Source: Pseudomonadota bacterium (lineage in GTDB: Bacteria > Pseudomonadota > Gammaproteobacteria > Xanthomonadales > Xanthomonadaceae). Taken from it: DNA of 5,781 nucleotides. A program made the position numbers and the translations under genes. Position 1 is the stretch's first letter, and each line of letters begins with the position of its first letter. This document shows, in pieces, positions 1-5,301 of the stretch. Under the pieces are notes generated by a model that was not told where the DNA came from, searched no databases, and saw nothing but the letters and a program-made list of their open reading frames with translations. The stretch is from assembly GCA_023444765.1 (NCBI GenBank), contig JAEXLY010000089.1, forward strand, positions 1 through 5,781, written 5' to 3'.

Positions 1-52
1 GCCACAGCGTGTCGTCGAGGTCGAGGGTGATGGCGTGGACGGGGAAACTCAC
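1..52 (-). CDS. HAD-superfamily hydrolase, N-terminal fragment (continues past left edge)
   Basis: Reading leftwards from a GTG at 52-50, 17 codons are visible before the window ends. They translate as VSFPVHAITLDLDDTLW, with GTG read as Met at initiation. The DLDDTLW string is HAD motif I: the first Asp is the expected nucleophile and the Asp two residues on is the general acid. Motif I close to the N-terminus followed by Trp is usual for YigB/FMN-phosphatase-like small-molecule phosphatases of this superfamily. The frame stays open upstream of the GTG, but homologues as I remember them begin a few residues before the Ile-Thr-Leu-Asp segment, so I chose the GTG. No strong Shine-Dalgarno sequence precedes it. 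It starts 57 bases after the permease stop on the same strand, so readthrough from that gene is likely. The substrate cannot be told from this fragment. Confidence 0.8.
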   Translation of the reverse strand, partial: MSFPVHAITLDLDDTLW

Positions 53-68
53 CCCGTCATTGTAGGTC

Positions 69-90
69 CAGGCGCCCGGCCGCGCGCCTG
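69..90. other. GC-rich inverted repeat in the permease/HAD gap
   Basis: CAGGCGC at 69-75 is the exact reverse complement of GCGCCTG at 84-90, giving a 7-bp stem with an 8-base loop. It lies in the 56-base gap between the permease stop and the HAD start. There is no T-run after it on either strand, so it does not look like a standard intrinsic terminator. It could be a weak attenuating hairpin or chance pairing in GC-rich DNA. Confidence 0.3.
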
Positions 91-108
91 CGCGTCCCGG
101 CCGCTCGG

Positions 109-1200
109 CTACTCCAGCAGCCGCGCCCAGCCCTCCATGCCCTCCACGCGCGCCAGCACCAGCTTGACGCACACCAGCAGCGGCACCGCCAGCAGCAGGC
201 CGATGATTCCCCACAGCCAGCCGAACAGCATCAGCGCCAGGATCAGCACCAGGGGCGACAGCGCCATGCTCCGTCCCAGCACGATGGGCGTCACCACCTG
301 GCCTTCGATGGTGTGCAGCACCAGGTAGGCAGCGGCCGGCATCAGCGCCATCCAGACGTCGTCGAAGGTCACGAAGCCGACCAGCAGCATGGCCAGCATG
401 CCGATCAGCGGACCGACGTAGGGCGCGAAGTTGAGCAGGGCCACCATCGTGCCCCACAACAGCGCCTCCGACAGCCGCACGTCCAGCAGGATGAGCACCA
501 CGGCGAACAGCAGCCCCACCACGGTGTTGATCAGGCTGATGGTCAGCACGTAGCGCGAGACCTCGCGCTCGATCGACTGCAGGATCTCGACGGTGAATTT
601 CTTCTGCTGCCGCCCGGGCAGCAGCGCGATCGCATGGCGCTGCAGGTTCACGCCGTACACCATGAAGAAGAACGTCAGCAGCACCACCGCGAGGATGGAG
701 GCGAGCAGGCGCGGGGTTTCGGTGAACATCCGGTAGGGATCGGGCGCGGTCTGCACCACCTGCGGGCGTCGGCCGCTGTCGCCGCCGGCGGCGCGGGCCA
801 GGGTTTCGGCGGCCTTGTTGGCCTCCAGCACAGGCCTGGTGAACTCGCGCAGCTTGGGCGCCAGCTGGCGCAGCGCGCGCGGCGCCTCGCTGGCCCAGGC
901 GATCGCCGACGGCGCCATCTGGTAGGCCAGGGTTCCGGCCAGCGTCAGCCCGCCGGACAGCACCAGCAGCGCGGCCAGGAAGCGCGGCACCCAGAGTCGG
1001 TGCAGCAGGCGGATCAGCGGATTGCCCACCAGGGCGAAGAACATCGCCAGCAGGATCGGCAGCACCAGGTCCTGCGCCGCCCACGCGGTGAACCCCACCG
1101 CCAGCGTCGCCAGCACCAGCGCCGCGTTCGACGAGCGTGGCCGCGGCGGTGGCGCCGGCGTCTCGGAGGCAGGCAGGGTCGGCGTGGCGTCGTGGGGCAT
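109..1200 (-). CDS. AI-2E family (PerM/YdiK-type) membrane transporter
   Basis: This encodes a 363-residue polytopic inner-membrane protein of the AI-2E transporter / PF01594 family, whose members export small molecules or act as putative permeases. Visible features in order are a Pro-rich cytoplasmic N-terminus (1-25), hydrophobic segments near 26-57 and 74-96, a polar region (about 100-160) that holds the family's variable loop, then membrane segments near 165-183, 219-240, 245-278 and 313-347. Two stretches are typical of the family: NFAPYVGPLIG at 257-267, and EGQVVTPIVLG at 299-309 followed by a long hydrophobic run. The length is normal (about 350-370). The frame is open up to an ATG at 1329, but those extra 43 residues are Arg/Ala/His-rich and unlike a membrane protein N-terminus, so I chose the ATG at 1200-1198; no clear Shine-Dalgarno decides it. 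The family has members that do not transport AI-2, so the substrate is unknown. Confidence 0.9.
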   Translation of the reverse strand: MPHDATPTLPASETPAPPPRPRSSNAALVLATLAVGFTAWAAQDLVLPILLAMFFALVGNPLIRLLHRLWVPRFLAALLVLSGGLTLAGTLAYQMAPSAIAWASEAPRALRQLAPKLREFTRPVLEANKAAETLARAAGGDSGRRPQVVQTAPDPYRMFTETPRLLASILAVVLLTFFFMVYGVNLQRHAIALLPGRQQKKFTVEILQSIEREVSRYVLTISLINTVVGLLFAVVLILLDVRLSEALLWGTMVALLNFAPYVGPLIGMLAMLLVGFVTFDDVWMALMPAAAYLVLHTIEGQVVTPIVLGRSMALSPLVLILALMLFGWLWGIIGLLLAVPLLVCVKLVLARVEGMEGWARLLE

Positions 1201-1483
1201 GGCGGCCTGCGGCAGGGAGGTGGGCGATCTTCGACCTGCCTGCGGGATGGCGGCGTGATGGCGGCGCGCGGCGGCATCGGCGGCAGTCGCCCGATGCGGG
1301 CTTTCGAGTGCCGGATGCAGGCCACGCACGGCGCTGCGTGGCCGATCGGCAAGGTCTCGCGGCTGTGGCCTGGCAGTGCGCGCACGACATCAGGGCGCGG
1401 CCACTGCGGCAGACTCCGCCCGCCTCCGCGGGGCGGGCAGATATGGACGCAGCCGATCCCTCCTGCGTCCCGCCCATCGGCGT

Positions 1484-1498
1484 CACGTACCCTGGCCG
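1484..1498 (+). repeat. 15-base direct repeat, copy 1
   Basis: CACGTACCCTGGCCG occurs here in the gene-free stretch and again, identical, at 5266-5280 just before nrdJ. The match ends at both sides. In both copies the core TACCCT fits a loose -10 pattern of the TAnnnT kind, but this copy has no matching -35 element. It could be a shared regulatory element or coincidence. Confidence 0.35.
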
Positions 1499-1500
1499 CG

Positions 1501-1563
1501 GGCGGCAGACGCCCTGCCGCCTCCAGGCGCCTGGTGCCCGATCGCGCGCCCGTCCGGATCGGG
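1501..1563. other. Cluster of three inverted repeats
   Basis: Three consecutive inverted repeats fall within 63 bases. GGCGGCAG (1501-1508) pairs with CTGCCGCC (1514-1521) as an 8-bp stem with a 5-base loop. CCAGGCGCCTGG (1523-1534) is a perfect 12-bp palindrome. CCCGATC (1537-1543) pairs with GATCGGG (1557-1563) around a 13-base loop. None is followed by a T-run. The region could be transcribed as a structured RNA or could simply reflect high GC content. Confidence 0.3.
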
Positions 1564-1615
1564 TGGCGCCACAGCCTGCCGACCAGGACCTGCCAACGAA
1601 GCATCGCGGGCGCGC

Positions 1616-1635
1616 GACCACACTTAAGTGTGGTC
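1616..1635. promoter_or_regulatory. Perfect 20-bp palindrome, candidate operator
   Basis: GACCACACTTAAGTGTGGTC is its own reverse complement over all 20 bases. Its centre, ACTTAAGT, is AT-rich within very GC-rich surroundings. With no loop bases at the centre it is a poor terminator and better suited to binding a dimeric DNA-binding protein. The half-site CCACA pointing inward is the wrong arrangement for a CRP/Clp site (TGTGA-N6-TCACA), and I do not recognise it as a LexA or Fur site. It lies 416 bases upstream of the permease start and 261 bases past the stop of the four-gene cluster, so the regulated gene is not clear. Confidence 0.5.
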
Positions 1636-1895
1636 AGGGAGACAAGGCGAACCGCTACCTGGTGCGGCGGGCAGCTGGATCGGCCGACGACGCGCCGCGC
1701 AACCGCCCGAAGCCGATTGCCGAATGCCCGGCGGCAGCGCGAACGACGCTCCACTGCACAGGCCGGCCATGGCGCCGCCAAGCCAGATCAGCGACCGGAT
1801 GGCCGGCTCGTGCGCGGGGACCTCCTGGCGCCAAAGCGCCCACCGCCGGACCCGCCGGTGCCCGAGGCCGTGCTCGCCTGGCTCCCGGCGCTCCC

Positions 1896-2426
1896 CTATC
1901 GCTCCGAAACCTCGGTCGCGGCTTCCGCAGGGCGCGGAGCGGTATCCCATTGCGCATCGACGCGGCGACGGGCATCGGAGACGCCGGGTCGGACCGCGTC
2001 CGCAATGCCGGGCGCTGCGCCGCCCGCCAGCGGCGCGGGATCGGGGTGCGCACCGGTGGCCGCCGCCACTTCGGTGGCCGCCTCCTCGGCGGTATCGGCT
2101 GCCACCTCGGCCGCCACGCCGGCTTCATCGGCCGCCACTTCGGCGGTGTCCGCGGCCTGCTTGGCCCGGAACGAGGCGGTGAGGCTCCACAGGCTGGTGC
2201 CGATCTGTACCCAGCGCGAGGCGGGCAGGCCGGTGACCTTGCGCATCGGCCGCGCGCGACCGACCAGGAAGCCGCCGACCAGGCCAGCCAGCACGATCCG
2301 CGTCGGCGTCCAGCCCTCGCGCCAGGTGCTGCGCAGTCCACGCCACGAGGCGCGGGCGTGCGCGTGCCGCTGCTCGAGCGCGAGGTCCCGGTCACGTACC
2401 TGCCGGAGCAGATCGTCGAAGGCCAT
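1896..2426 (-). CDS. Small membrane protein with Ala/Glu-rich repeat, YqjK position
   Basis: This is the last gene of the four-gene cluster: 176 residues from the ATG at 2426-2424. An ATG directly before it (2429) would add one Met. The start was chosen because GGGAG at 2438-2434 then sits 7 bases away. The previous gene's TGA (2428-2426) overlaps the start by one base, which suggests translational coupling. The first 40 residues are charged (FDDLLRQVRDRDLALEQ), followed by one short hydrophobic segment (about 41-57, IVLAGLVGGFLVG). Residues about 90-124 form an Ala/Glu/Val-rich tract with AADTAE repeated 18 residues apart, probably helical or coiled coil. The tail is Pro/Ala/Asp-rich. I do not recognise a named domain. 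By position it parallels yqjK after yqjD-yqjE in Escherichia coli, but sequence homology is not claimed. Confidence 0.75.
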   Translation of the reverse strand: MAFDDLLRQVRDRDLALEQRHAHARASWRGLRSTWREGWTPTRIVLAGLVGGFLVGRARPMRKVTGLPASRWVQIGTSLWSLTASFRAKQAADTAEVAADEAGVAAEVAADTAEEAATEVAAATGAHPDPAPLAGGAAPGIADAVRPGVSDARRRVDAQWDTAPRPAEAATEVSER

Positions 2427-2929
2427 CATTCCACTCCCTGCGGTGCGGGCCCGGGCGGAGCCGCGGACGGCGGCGGCGACTCCCCGGGGGTCTTGCCGCC
2501 GAGCCGCGAGAGCTGCCGGCGCGTGGCCTGCATGCCCATGTGGGCGAGGTAGCCGCGCATGCGCCACACGCACAGGCCGGCGCCGGCGAGGTAGGCGAGC
2601 GCCACCAGCAGCAGCGCCCACACCCACTCCAGCCCGAGCGCGTTGAGGCCGGCCACCAGCACCCCGGTCAGCAGCAGCCAGGCCGAACTGCCCAGCAGGG
2701 CGGCGATGCCGCCCCAGGCCAGGCCGCGGCCCATGGCGCTGCGCGCGAGCGCGAAGTCGGCGGCGGCCAGCTCGCGCAGGGCCGAGGCGGTATCGCGCGC
2801 ACCGTGCAGGGTTTCGCGGCGGGCGGCGTTGAGTTCGCGCAGGGTCTCGTCGATCCCCGGCGCCTTCTCCCCTCCCCCGCCCTCGCCGCCGGCCCCGGGG
2901 CCGGCCTGGTTGGCTGCATCCGCGCCCAC
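2426..2929 (-). CDS. DUF1469 / phage holin superfamily III-like membrane protein (YqjE-like)
   Basis: This encodes a 167-residue inner-membrane protein. An acidic, Gly-rich N-terminus (1-25) is followed by an amphipathic helix (about 26-64, IDETLRELNAARRETLHGAR and on), two hydrophobic segments (about 70-96 and 102-122), a short basic stretch with RMRGYLAHMGMQATRRQL, and a Pro-rich tail. Helix, two membrane segments and a basic C-terminal side fit the DUF1469/PF07332 family, which includes YqjE. Despite the holin name this is not a phage gene here: there are no phage neighbours, and its partner upstream is a DUF883 protein, the usual pairing. The start is GTG at 2929-2927, chosen because it lies 9 bases after the DUF883 stop in the same frame and the first in-frame ATG would remove the conserved helix. 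No good Shine-Dalgarno is present, so translation probably depends on coupling to the upstream gene. The exact function is unknown. Confidence 0.82.
   Translation of the reverse strand: MGADAANQAGPGAGGEGGGGEKAPGIDETLRELNAARRETLHGARDTASALRELAAADFALARSAMGRGLAWGGIAALLGSSAWLLLTGVLVAGLNALGLEWVWALLLVALAYLAGAGLCVWRMRGYLAHMGMQATRRQLSRLGGKTPGESPPPSAAPPGPAPQGVE
2434..2438 (-). promoter_or_regulatory. Ribosome binding site deciding the third small gene's start
   Basis: GGGAG on the minus strand lies 7 bases before the ATG at 2426 and only 4 bases before the ATG at 2429, which favours the second ATG. It sits inside the end of the holin-like gene. Confidence 0.55.
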
Positions 2930-2938
2930 GTCGGACGC

Positions 2939-3298
2939 TTAGTCGTTGCTGCGGGCGAGCTTGGCGATGATCCAGCCGGCCGCGAAGGCCACGCCGAACG
3001 AAGCGATCGGGCGCTCGCGGATCAGGTCGGCGGCGCTGTCGATCAGGTCCTTGCCCTTGTCCATCAGCGCATCGACCTGCTCGCGGGCCACCGCGCCGCC
3101 TTCTTCCAGCGCCGCCATGCCGGCCAGCGCGGAATCGGCCAGGTCGGCCTTCACCGTCGAACGTCCGGCGCGCAGCTCCTCTCCGGCGGCACCGGCGGCG
3201 CTGCGCACCGCGCTGCCCGCGTCGCTGGCGGCGGTCTTGAGATGGGCACCGGCCTGGCCGAGATTGTCCTTCATCGCTTCGGTCGAAGTGGGAGTCAT
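2939..3298 (-). CDS. DUF883 family membrane protein (YqjD/ElaB-like)
   Basis: This encodes a 119-residue protein. The N-terminal two thirds are Ala/Gly/Lys/Glu-rich amphipathic helix (MKDNLGQAGAHLKTAASDAG and following). Next comes a segment with the usual DUF883 pattern (VDALMDKGKDLIDSAADLI, about 75-93), then the RERP turn (94-97) and one C-terminal membrane helix with small residues (FGVAFAAGWIIAKLA, about 101-115) and a short charged end. E. coli YqjD and ElaB of this family are stationary-phase inner-membrane proteins reported to associate with ribosomes; whether that holds here is inference. The start is the ATG at 3298-3296, preceded 7 bases away by AGGAG. It follows the protease gene by 59 bases and precedes the holin-like gene by 9 bases, so cotranscription is likely. 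Confidence 0.88.
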   Translation of the reverse strand: MTPTSTEAMKDNLGQAGAHLKTAASDAGSAVRSAAGAAGEELRAGRSTVKADLADSALAGMAALEEGGAVAREQVDALMDKGKDLIDSAADLIRERPIASFGVAFAAGWIIAKLARSND

Positions 3299-3305
3299 CG
3301 TGAGT

Positions 3306-3310
3306 CTCCT
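3306..3310 (-). promoter_or_regulatory. Strong ribosome binding site for the DUF883 gene
   Basis: AGGAG on the minus strand ends 7 bases before the ATG at 3298. It is the best Shine-Dalgarno in the cluster and fixes this start against two further ATG-free or weaker upstream options in the open frame. Confidence 0.7.
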
Positions 3311-3357
3311 GGAAATGGGTGGCGGTGGCGCCGTGGGGGATGCCGGCGCGCGGCCGG

Positions 3358-4785
3358 TCATTCCATGATCAGGTTCCCCACGCGTCCGCCGCGTGAAATC
3401 CTGAGCACCAGCTGCTGCGGGCGCTCGGCCAATGTATCGCGGAAACCGGCGAGGTCGCGGAACTCTCCGCTGTTGGCCGCGAAGATGTAGTCGCCCTCGC
3501 GCAGGCCGTTGCGGTATGCGCGGCTGTTGCGGTCCACCTTGTCCACCAGCACGCCGCGCGCGTTCGGATTCTGCCGGCGCAGCGCCTCGGGCAGGTCGGA
3601 CAGCGTGGCGCCGGTGAGGCGGTCGTCGAAGCTGGCACCGTCGCGTGGCATCGCGCGCAGGCGCGCGGTGACGGTGCGCGGCTCGCCGTCGCGCAGCACC
3701 TCCAGGGTCACCGGCGCATCCAGCGGCTGCAGGCCCTGCAGGTTGCGCAGCGCGACCGGATCGTCCATGCGCTGGCCGTTTGCCGAGACGATGACATCGC
3801 CCGTGCGCAGCCCCGCCGCGGCCGCGGACGAGCCGCCGTGCAGGCGCGTGACCACCACCCCGCGCGGCGCATCCAGCCCCAGCGCCGCCGCCAGGCGCGC
3901 ATCCACCGCCTGGGTCTCGATGCCCAGGGTGCCGCGCTGCACGCTGCCGGTGCTGGCCAGCTGCTGCATCACGTTGCGCGCCAGGTCCACGGGAATCGCG
4001 AAGCCCAGGCCGATGTTGCCGGCCGCGCTGCCGCGCGGGTTGAAGCTGGCGGTGTTGATGCCCACCAGTTCGCCGCGCAGGTTGACCAGGGCGCCGCCGG
4101 AGTTGCCCGGGTTGATCGAGGCGTCGGTCTGGATGAAGTTCTGGTAGCCCGCGCCCGGCACGTTGCTGCGGCCCACCGCCGAGACGATGCCGGAGGTGAC
4201 GGTCTGGCCCACGCCGAAGGGATTGCCCACCGCCACCACGAAATCGCCCACGTCCAGCTGGCCGCCGCTCGCCAGCGGGATCGCCGTCAGCCCGTCGGCG
4301 GGGATGCGCATCAGCGCCACGTCGGTGTCGGGATCGGAGCCGATGAACTCGGCCTTGAGCGTGCGTCCGTCGGCCAGGGTCACCGACACCTCGTCGGCGT
4401 TCTCGATCACATGGTGGTTGGTGAGCACGTAGCCGTTGCGCGCATCCACCACCACGCCCGAGCCCAGCGAACGCGCGATCTGCTCCTGGGTCAGTTCCGG
4501 GAACATGCGGCGAAAGAAGGGGTCGGCGCCGAACGGGCTCACCTGGCGCCGCTGCGCCGCATGCACGCTCACCACCGAGGGCGTGACCCGGCGCAGCATC
4601 GGCGCCAGCGAGGGCATCGCCTGGCCATCCACGGCCATCGGCAGCGCGGCCAGCACCGGCACCGGCGCGGTGGCCGGTTCGGCGGCATGGGCCGGCGGCT
4701 GCACGGCCTCGCGGATGGCGGTGGCGGTGAACCCGCCGAACGCGGCGGCGGCGGCAAGCACGAGCAGGGTGGGGGCTGGGCGCAT
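3358..4785 (-). CDS. DegP/DegQ-type periplasmic serine endoprotease with two PDZ domains
   Basis: This is a 475-residue HtrA-family protease that degrades or refolds misfolded envelope proteins. The N-terminus has a hydrophobic core (about 6-20) and a possible signal peptidase site after AHA (32-34), so it is probably exported. The trypsin-like domain (about 60-275) carries the catalytic triad: His125 in TNHHVIE, Asp155 in DTDVAL, Ser229 in NPGNSGGAL. The loop before the protease core is short (DPFFRRMFPE), closer to DegQ or MucD than to DegP. PDZ1 spans about 283-378 and opens with RGTLGI, the carboxylate-binding loop; PDZ2 spans about 390-475. The protein has no cysteine. The start is ATG 4785-4783, just before the signal-like segment; the Shine-Dalgarno is weak. 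The frame is open far upstream but translates to non-protein-like sequence. It leads the cluster: its stop is 59 bases before the DUF883 gene. No rpoE/rseA genes, which accompany mucD in some relatives, are visible. The degP/degQ/mucD assignment is not resolved. Confidence 0.93.
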   Translation of the reverse strand: MRPAPTLLVLAAAAAFGGFTATAIREAVQPPAHAAEPATAPVPVLAALPMAVDGQAMPSLAPMLRRVTPSVVSVHAAQRRQVSPFGADPFFRRMFPELTQEQIARSLGSGVVVDARNGYVLTNHHVIENADEVSVTLADGRTLKAEFIGSDPDTDVALMRIPADGLTAIPLASGGQLDVGDFVVAVGNPFGVGQTVTSGIVSAVGRSNVPGAGYQNFIQTDASINPGNSGGALVNLRGELVGINTASFNPRGSAAGNIGLGFAIPVDLARNVMQQLASTGSVQRGTLGIETQAVDARLAAALGLDAPRGVVVTRLHGGSSAAAAGLRTGDVIVSANGQRMDDPVALRNLQGLQPLDAPVTLEVLRDGEPRTVTARLRAMPRDGASFDDRLTGATLSDLPEALRRQNPNARGVLVDKVDRNSRAYRNGLREGDYIFAANSGEFRDLAGFRDTLAERPQQLVLRISRGGRVGNLIME

Positions 4786-4996
4786 GGTCTGGTCGCGGCT
4801 GGTCGAGGGGCGTCGGTGAAGATGGGCGCGGCCCGCCGCCGGGGCAAGCCCGGACGGGCGCATCGACGCGCCGCACTGCACCAACACAGGGCTGTCGAGT
4901 GTCGTCCGGGACGCCTCCATCGAAGCTGAACACGGCCGTTTTCCGGGCCTCCCGCGGCGCCTGCCGCCGCCCGCGTTGCTTGCGACCGCAACGTTG

Positions 4997-5025
4997 TTGA
5001 CTTCCCCCGGAGGCGCGCGTAGCGT
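4997..5025 (+). promoter_or_regulatory. Candidate sigma-70 promoter for nrdJ
   Basis: TTGACT (4997-5002) matches the -35 consensus at five of six positions. Exactly 17 bases later is TAGCGT (5020-5025), which has the T, A and final T of a -10 box. Transcription would begin near 5032, just before the NrdR-like box, and leave a leader of about 270 bases ahead of nrdJ. The -10 match is modest. Confidence 0.4.
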
Positions 5026-5036
5026 GGCCCGGCCCT

Positions 5037-5052
5037 CCACAACATATTGGGG
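5037..5052 (+). promoter_or_regulatory. Candidate NrdR box
   Basis: CCACAACATATTGGGG aligns with the 16-base NrdR operator consensus (acaCwATATATwGtgt as I remember it) at about 11-12 positions, including the central CAACATATTG core. It is the most AT-rich run in its surroundings and sits just downstream of a candidate promoter for a ribonucleotide reductase gene, which is where NrdR repression would act. A second box three helical turns away is usual; a poor candidate (CCCAAGGCGTGGG) is centred at 5077, about 32 bases on. Confidence 0.4.
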
Positions 5053-5095
5053 TCCCGCCCGCAAGGCTGGCCCAAGGCGTGGGGTTTTCGGCAGA

Positions 5096-5110
5096 ATGGC
5101 GGACCGCCAT
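5096..5110. other. Inverted repeat ATGGCGG-A-CCGCCAT
   Basis: Seven-base arms flank a single central A, so the element is symmetric over 15 bases. It lies within the long leader predicted for nrdJ, about 190 bases before its start. It could be a protein-binding site or a small 6-bp hairpin with a 3-base loop in the leader RNA. Confidence 0.35.
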
Positions 5111-5265
5111 CCGCTCGACCATGGGGGACTCGCGGACGCCTCCGGCAGGCCCGCAAGGGCAGACATCGCAGCATCCCGGGGGCGCTCGTCCGCGCATGGC
5201 GCGCCGGCCGTCCCCACCCGTGCCGGCGCCCGCGCTCCGGCATCGACAAAAACAACAGGCCGGGG

Positions 5266-5280
5266 CACGTACCCTGGCCG
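5266..5280 (+). repeat. 15-base direct repeat, copy 2, possible proximal nrdJ promoter element
   Basis: This is identical to 1484-1498. It ends 21 bases before the nrdJ ATG. TACCCT (5270-5275) could act as a loose -10 box; TCGACA (5243-5248) resembles a -35 box but the spacing is 21 bases, longer than usual. If active it would give a short leader, in contrast to the distal candidate at 4997. Confidence 0.3.
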
Positions 5281-5285
5281 GCACC

Positions 5286-5290
5286 AGGAG
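5286..5290 (+). promoter_or_regulatory. Ribosome binding site of nrdJ
   Basis: AGGAG lies 11 bases before the ATG at 5302, slightly long spacing but the only good Shine-Dalgarno nearby. It supports this start over the in-frame ATG at 5356. Confidence 0.6.
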
Positions 5291-5301
5291 ACAGCACACG
5301 C

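Larger units (their letters stand above)
1201..1895. other. Gene-free stretch of about 695 bases with palindromes
   Basis: This lies between the end of the four-gene cluster (stop at 1896) and the permease start (1200), both on the minus strand. Open frames exist on both strands, but their translations are dominated by Arg, Pro, Ala and Gly with no recognisable domain, as expected from chance frames in such GC-rich DNA. What it does hold is a perfect 10-bp palindrome at 1341-1350, a 7-bp hairpin at 1418-1424/1432-1438, a group of inverted repeats at 1501-1563, a perfect 20-bp palindrome at 1616-1635, and a small 5-bp hairpin at 1827-1840. No convincing terminator with a T-run was seen after the cluster, and no convincing sigma-70 promoter was seen for the permease, though a promoter for it would be expected here. 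Confidence 0.6.
4786..5301. other. Divergent intergenic region between protease and nrdJ
   Basis: About 515 bases separate the minus-strand protease from the plus-strand nrdJ. I see no convincing gene here. It contains the palindrome CAACGTTG (4989-4996), a candidate sigma-70 promoter (4997-5025), an NrdR-like box (5037-5052), a weak CCCA/TGGG inverted repeat (5071-5083), an inverted repeat ATGGCGGACCGCCAT (5096-5110), the second copy of a 15-base repeat (5266-5280) and the nrdJ ribosome binding site. No clear promoter for the protease was recognised on the minus strand. Confidence 0.6.

Noticed and set aside
1201..1329. Extension of the permease start to the ATG at 1329
   Set aside because: The extra 43 residues are Arg/Ala/His/Pro-rich, not typical of the family's N-terminus, and no better ribosome binding site supports that start.
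1617..1634. Anticodon-arm-like CTTAAG loop with ACCACA/TGTGGT stem suggesting a tRNA-Leu
   Set aside because: The loop is six bases and no D-arm, T-arm or acceptor stem is found around it.
1827..1840. Hairpin GGCGC-CAAA-GCGCC as terminator of the four-gene cluster
   Set aside because: The stem is only 5 bp and no T-run follows on the minus strand.
313..2646. Plus-strand open frame of 777 codons across the permease and gene-free stretch
   Set aside because: The translation is Gln/His/Arg/Gly-rich without domains and lies antisense to clear genes. Long antisense frames are expected at this GC content.
2426..2929. Phage holin suggesting a prophage remnant
   Set aside because: No lysis, structural or integrase genes are nearby; the pairing with DUF883 identifies a chromosomal YqjE-like protein.
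3838..4929. Plus-strand open frame of 363 codons antisense to the protease
   Set aside because: It is His/Arg/Gly/Ala-rich and mirrors the codon pattern of the real protease on the other strand.
4916..4944. Possible sigma-E promoter for the protease on the minus strand (GGAAAAC then TCGAT)
   Set aside because: The -35 keeps only GGAA of GGAACTT, the spacing is short and the -10 match is poor, although sigma-E control of Deg proteases would be plausible.
5281..5299. CCAGGAGAC resembling the B12 box of a cobalamin riboswitch before a B12-dependent enzyme
   Set aside because: The rest of the riboswitch (conserved GCCACT and GGGAA-type core segments) could not be found in the 250 bases upstream. 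The match is better explained as the AGGAG ribosome binding site.
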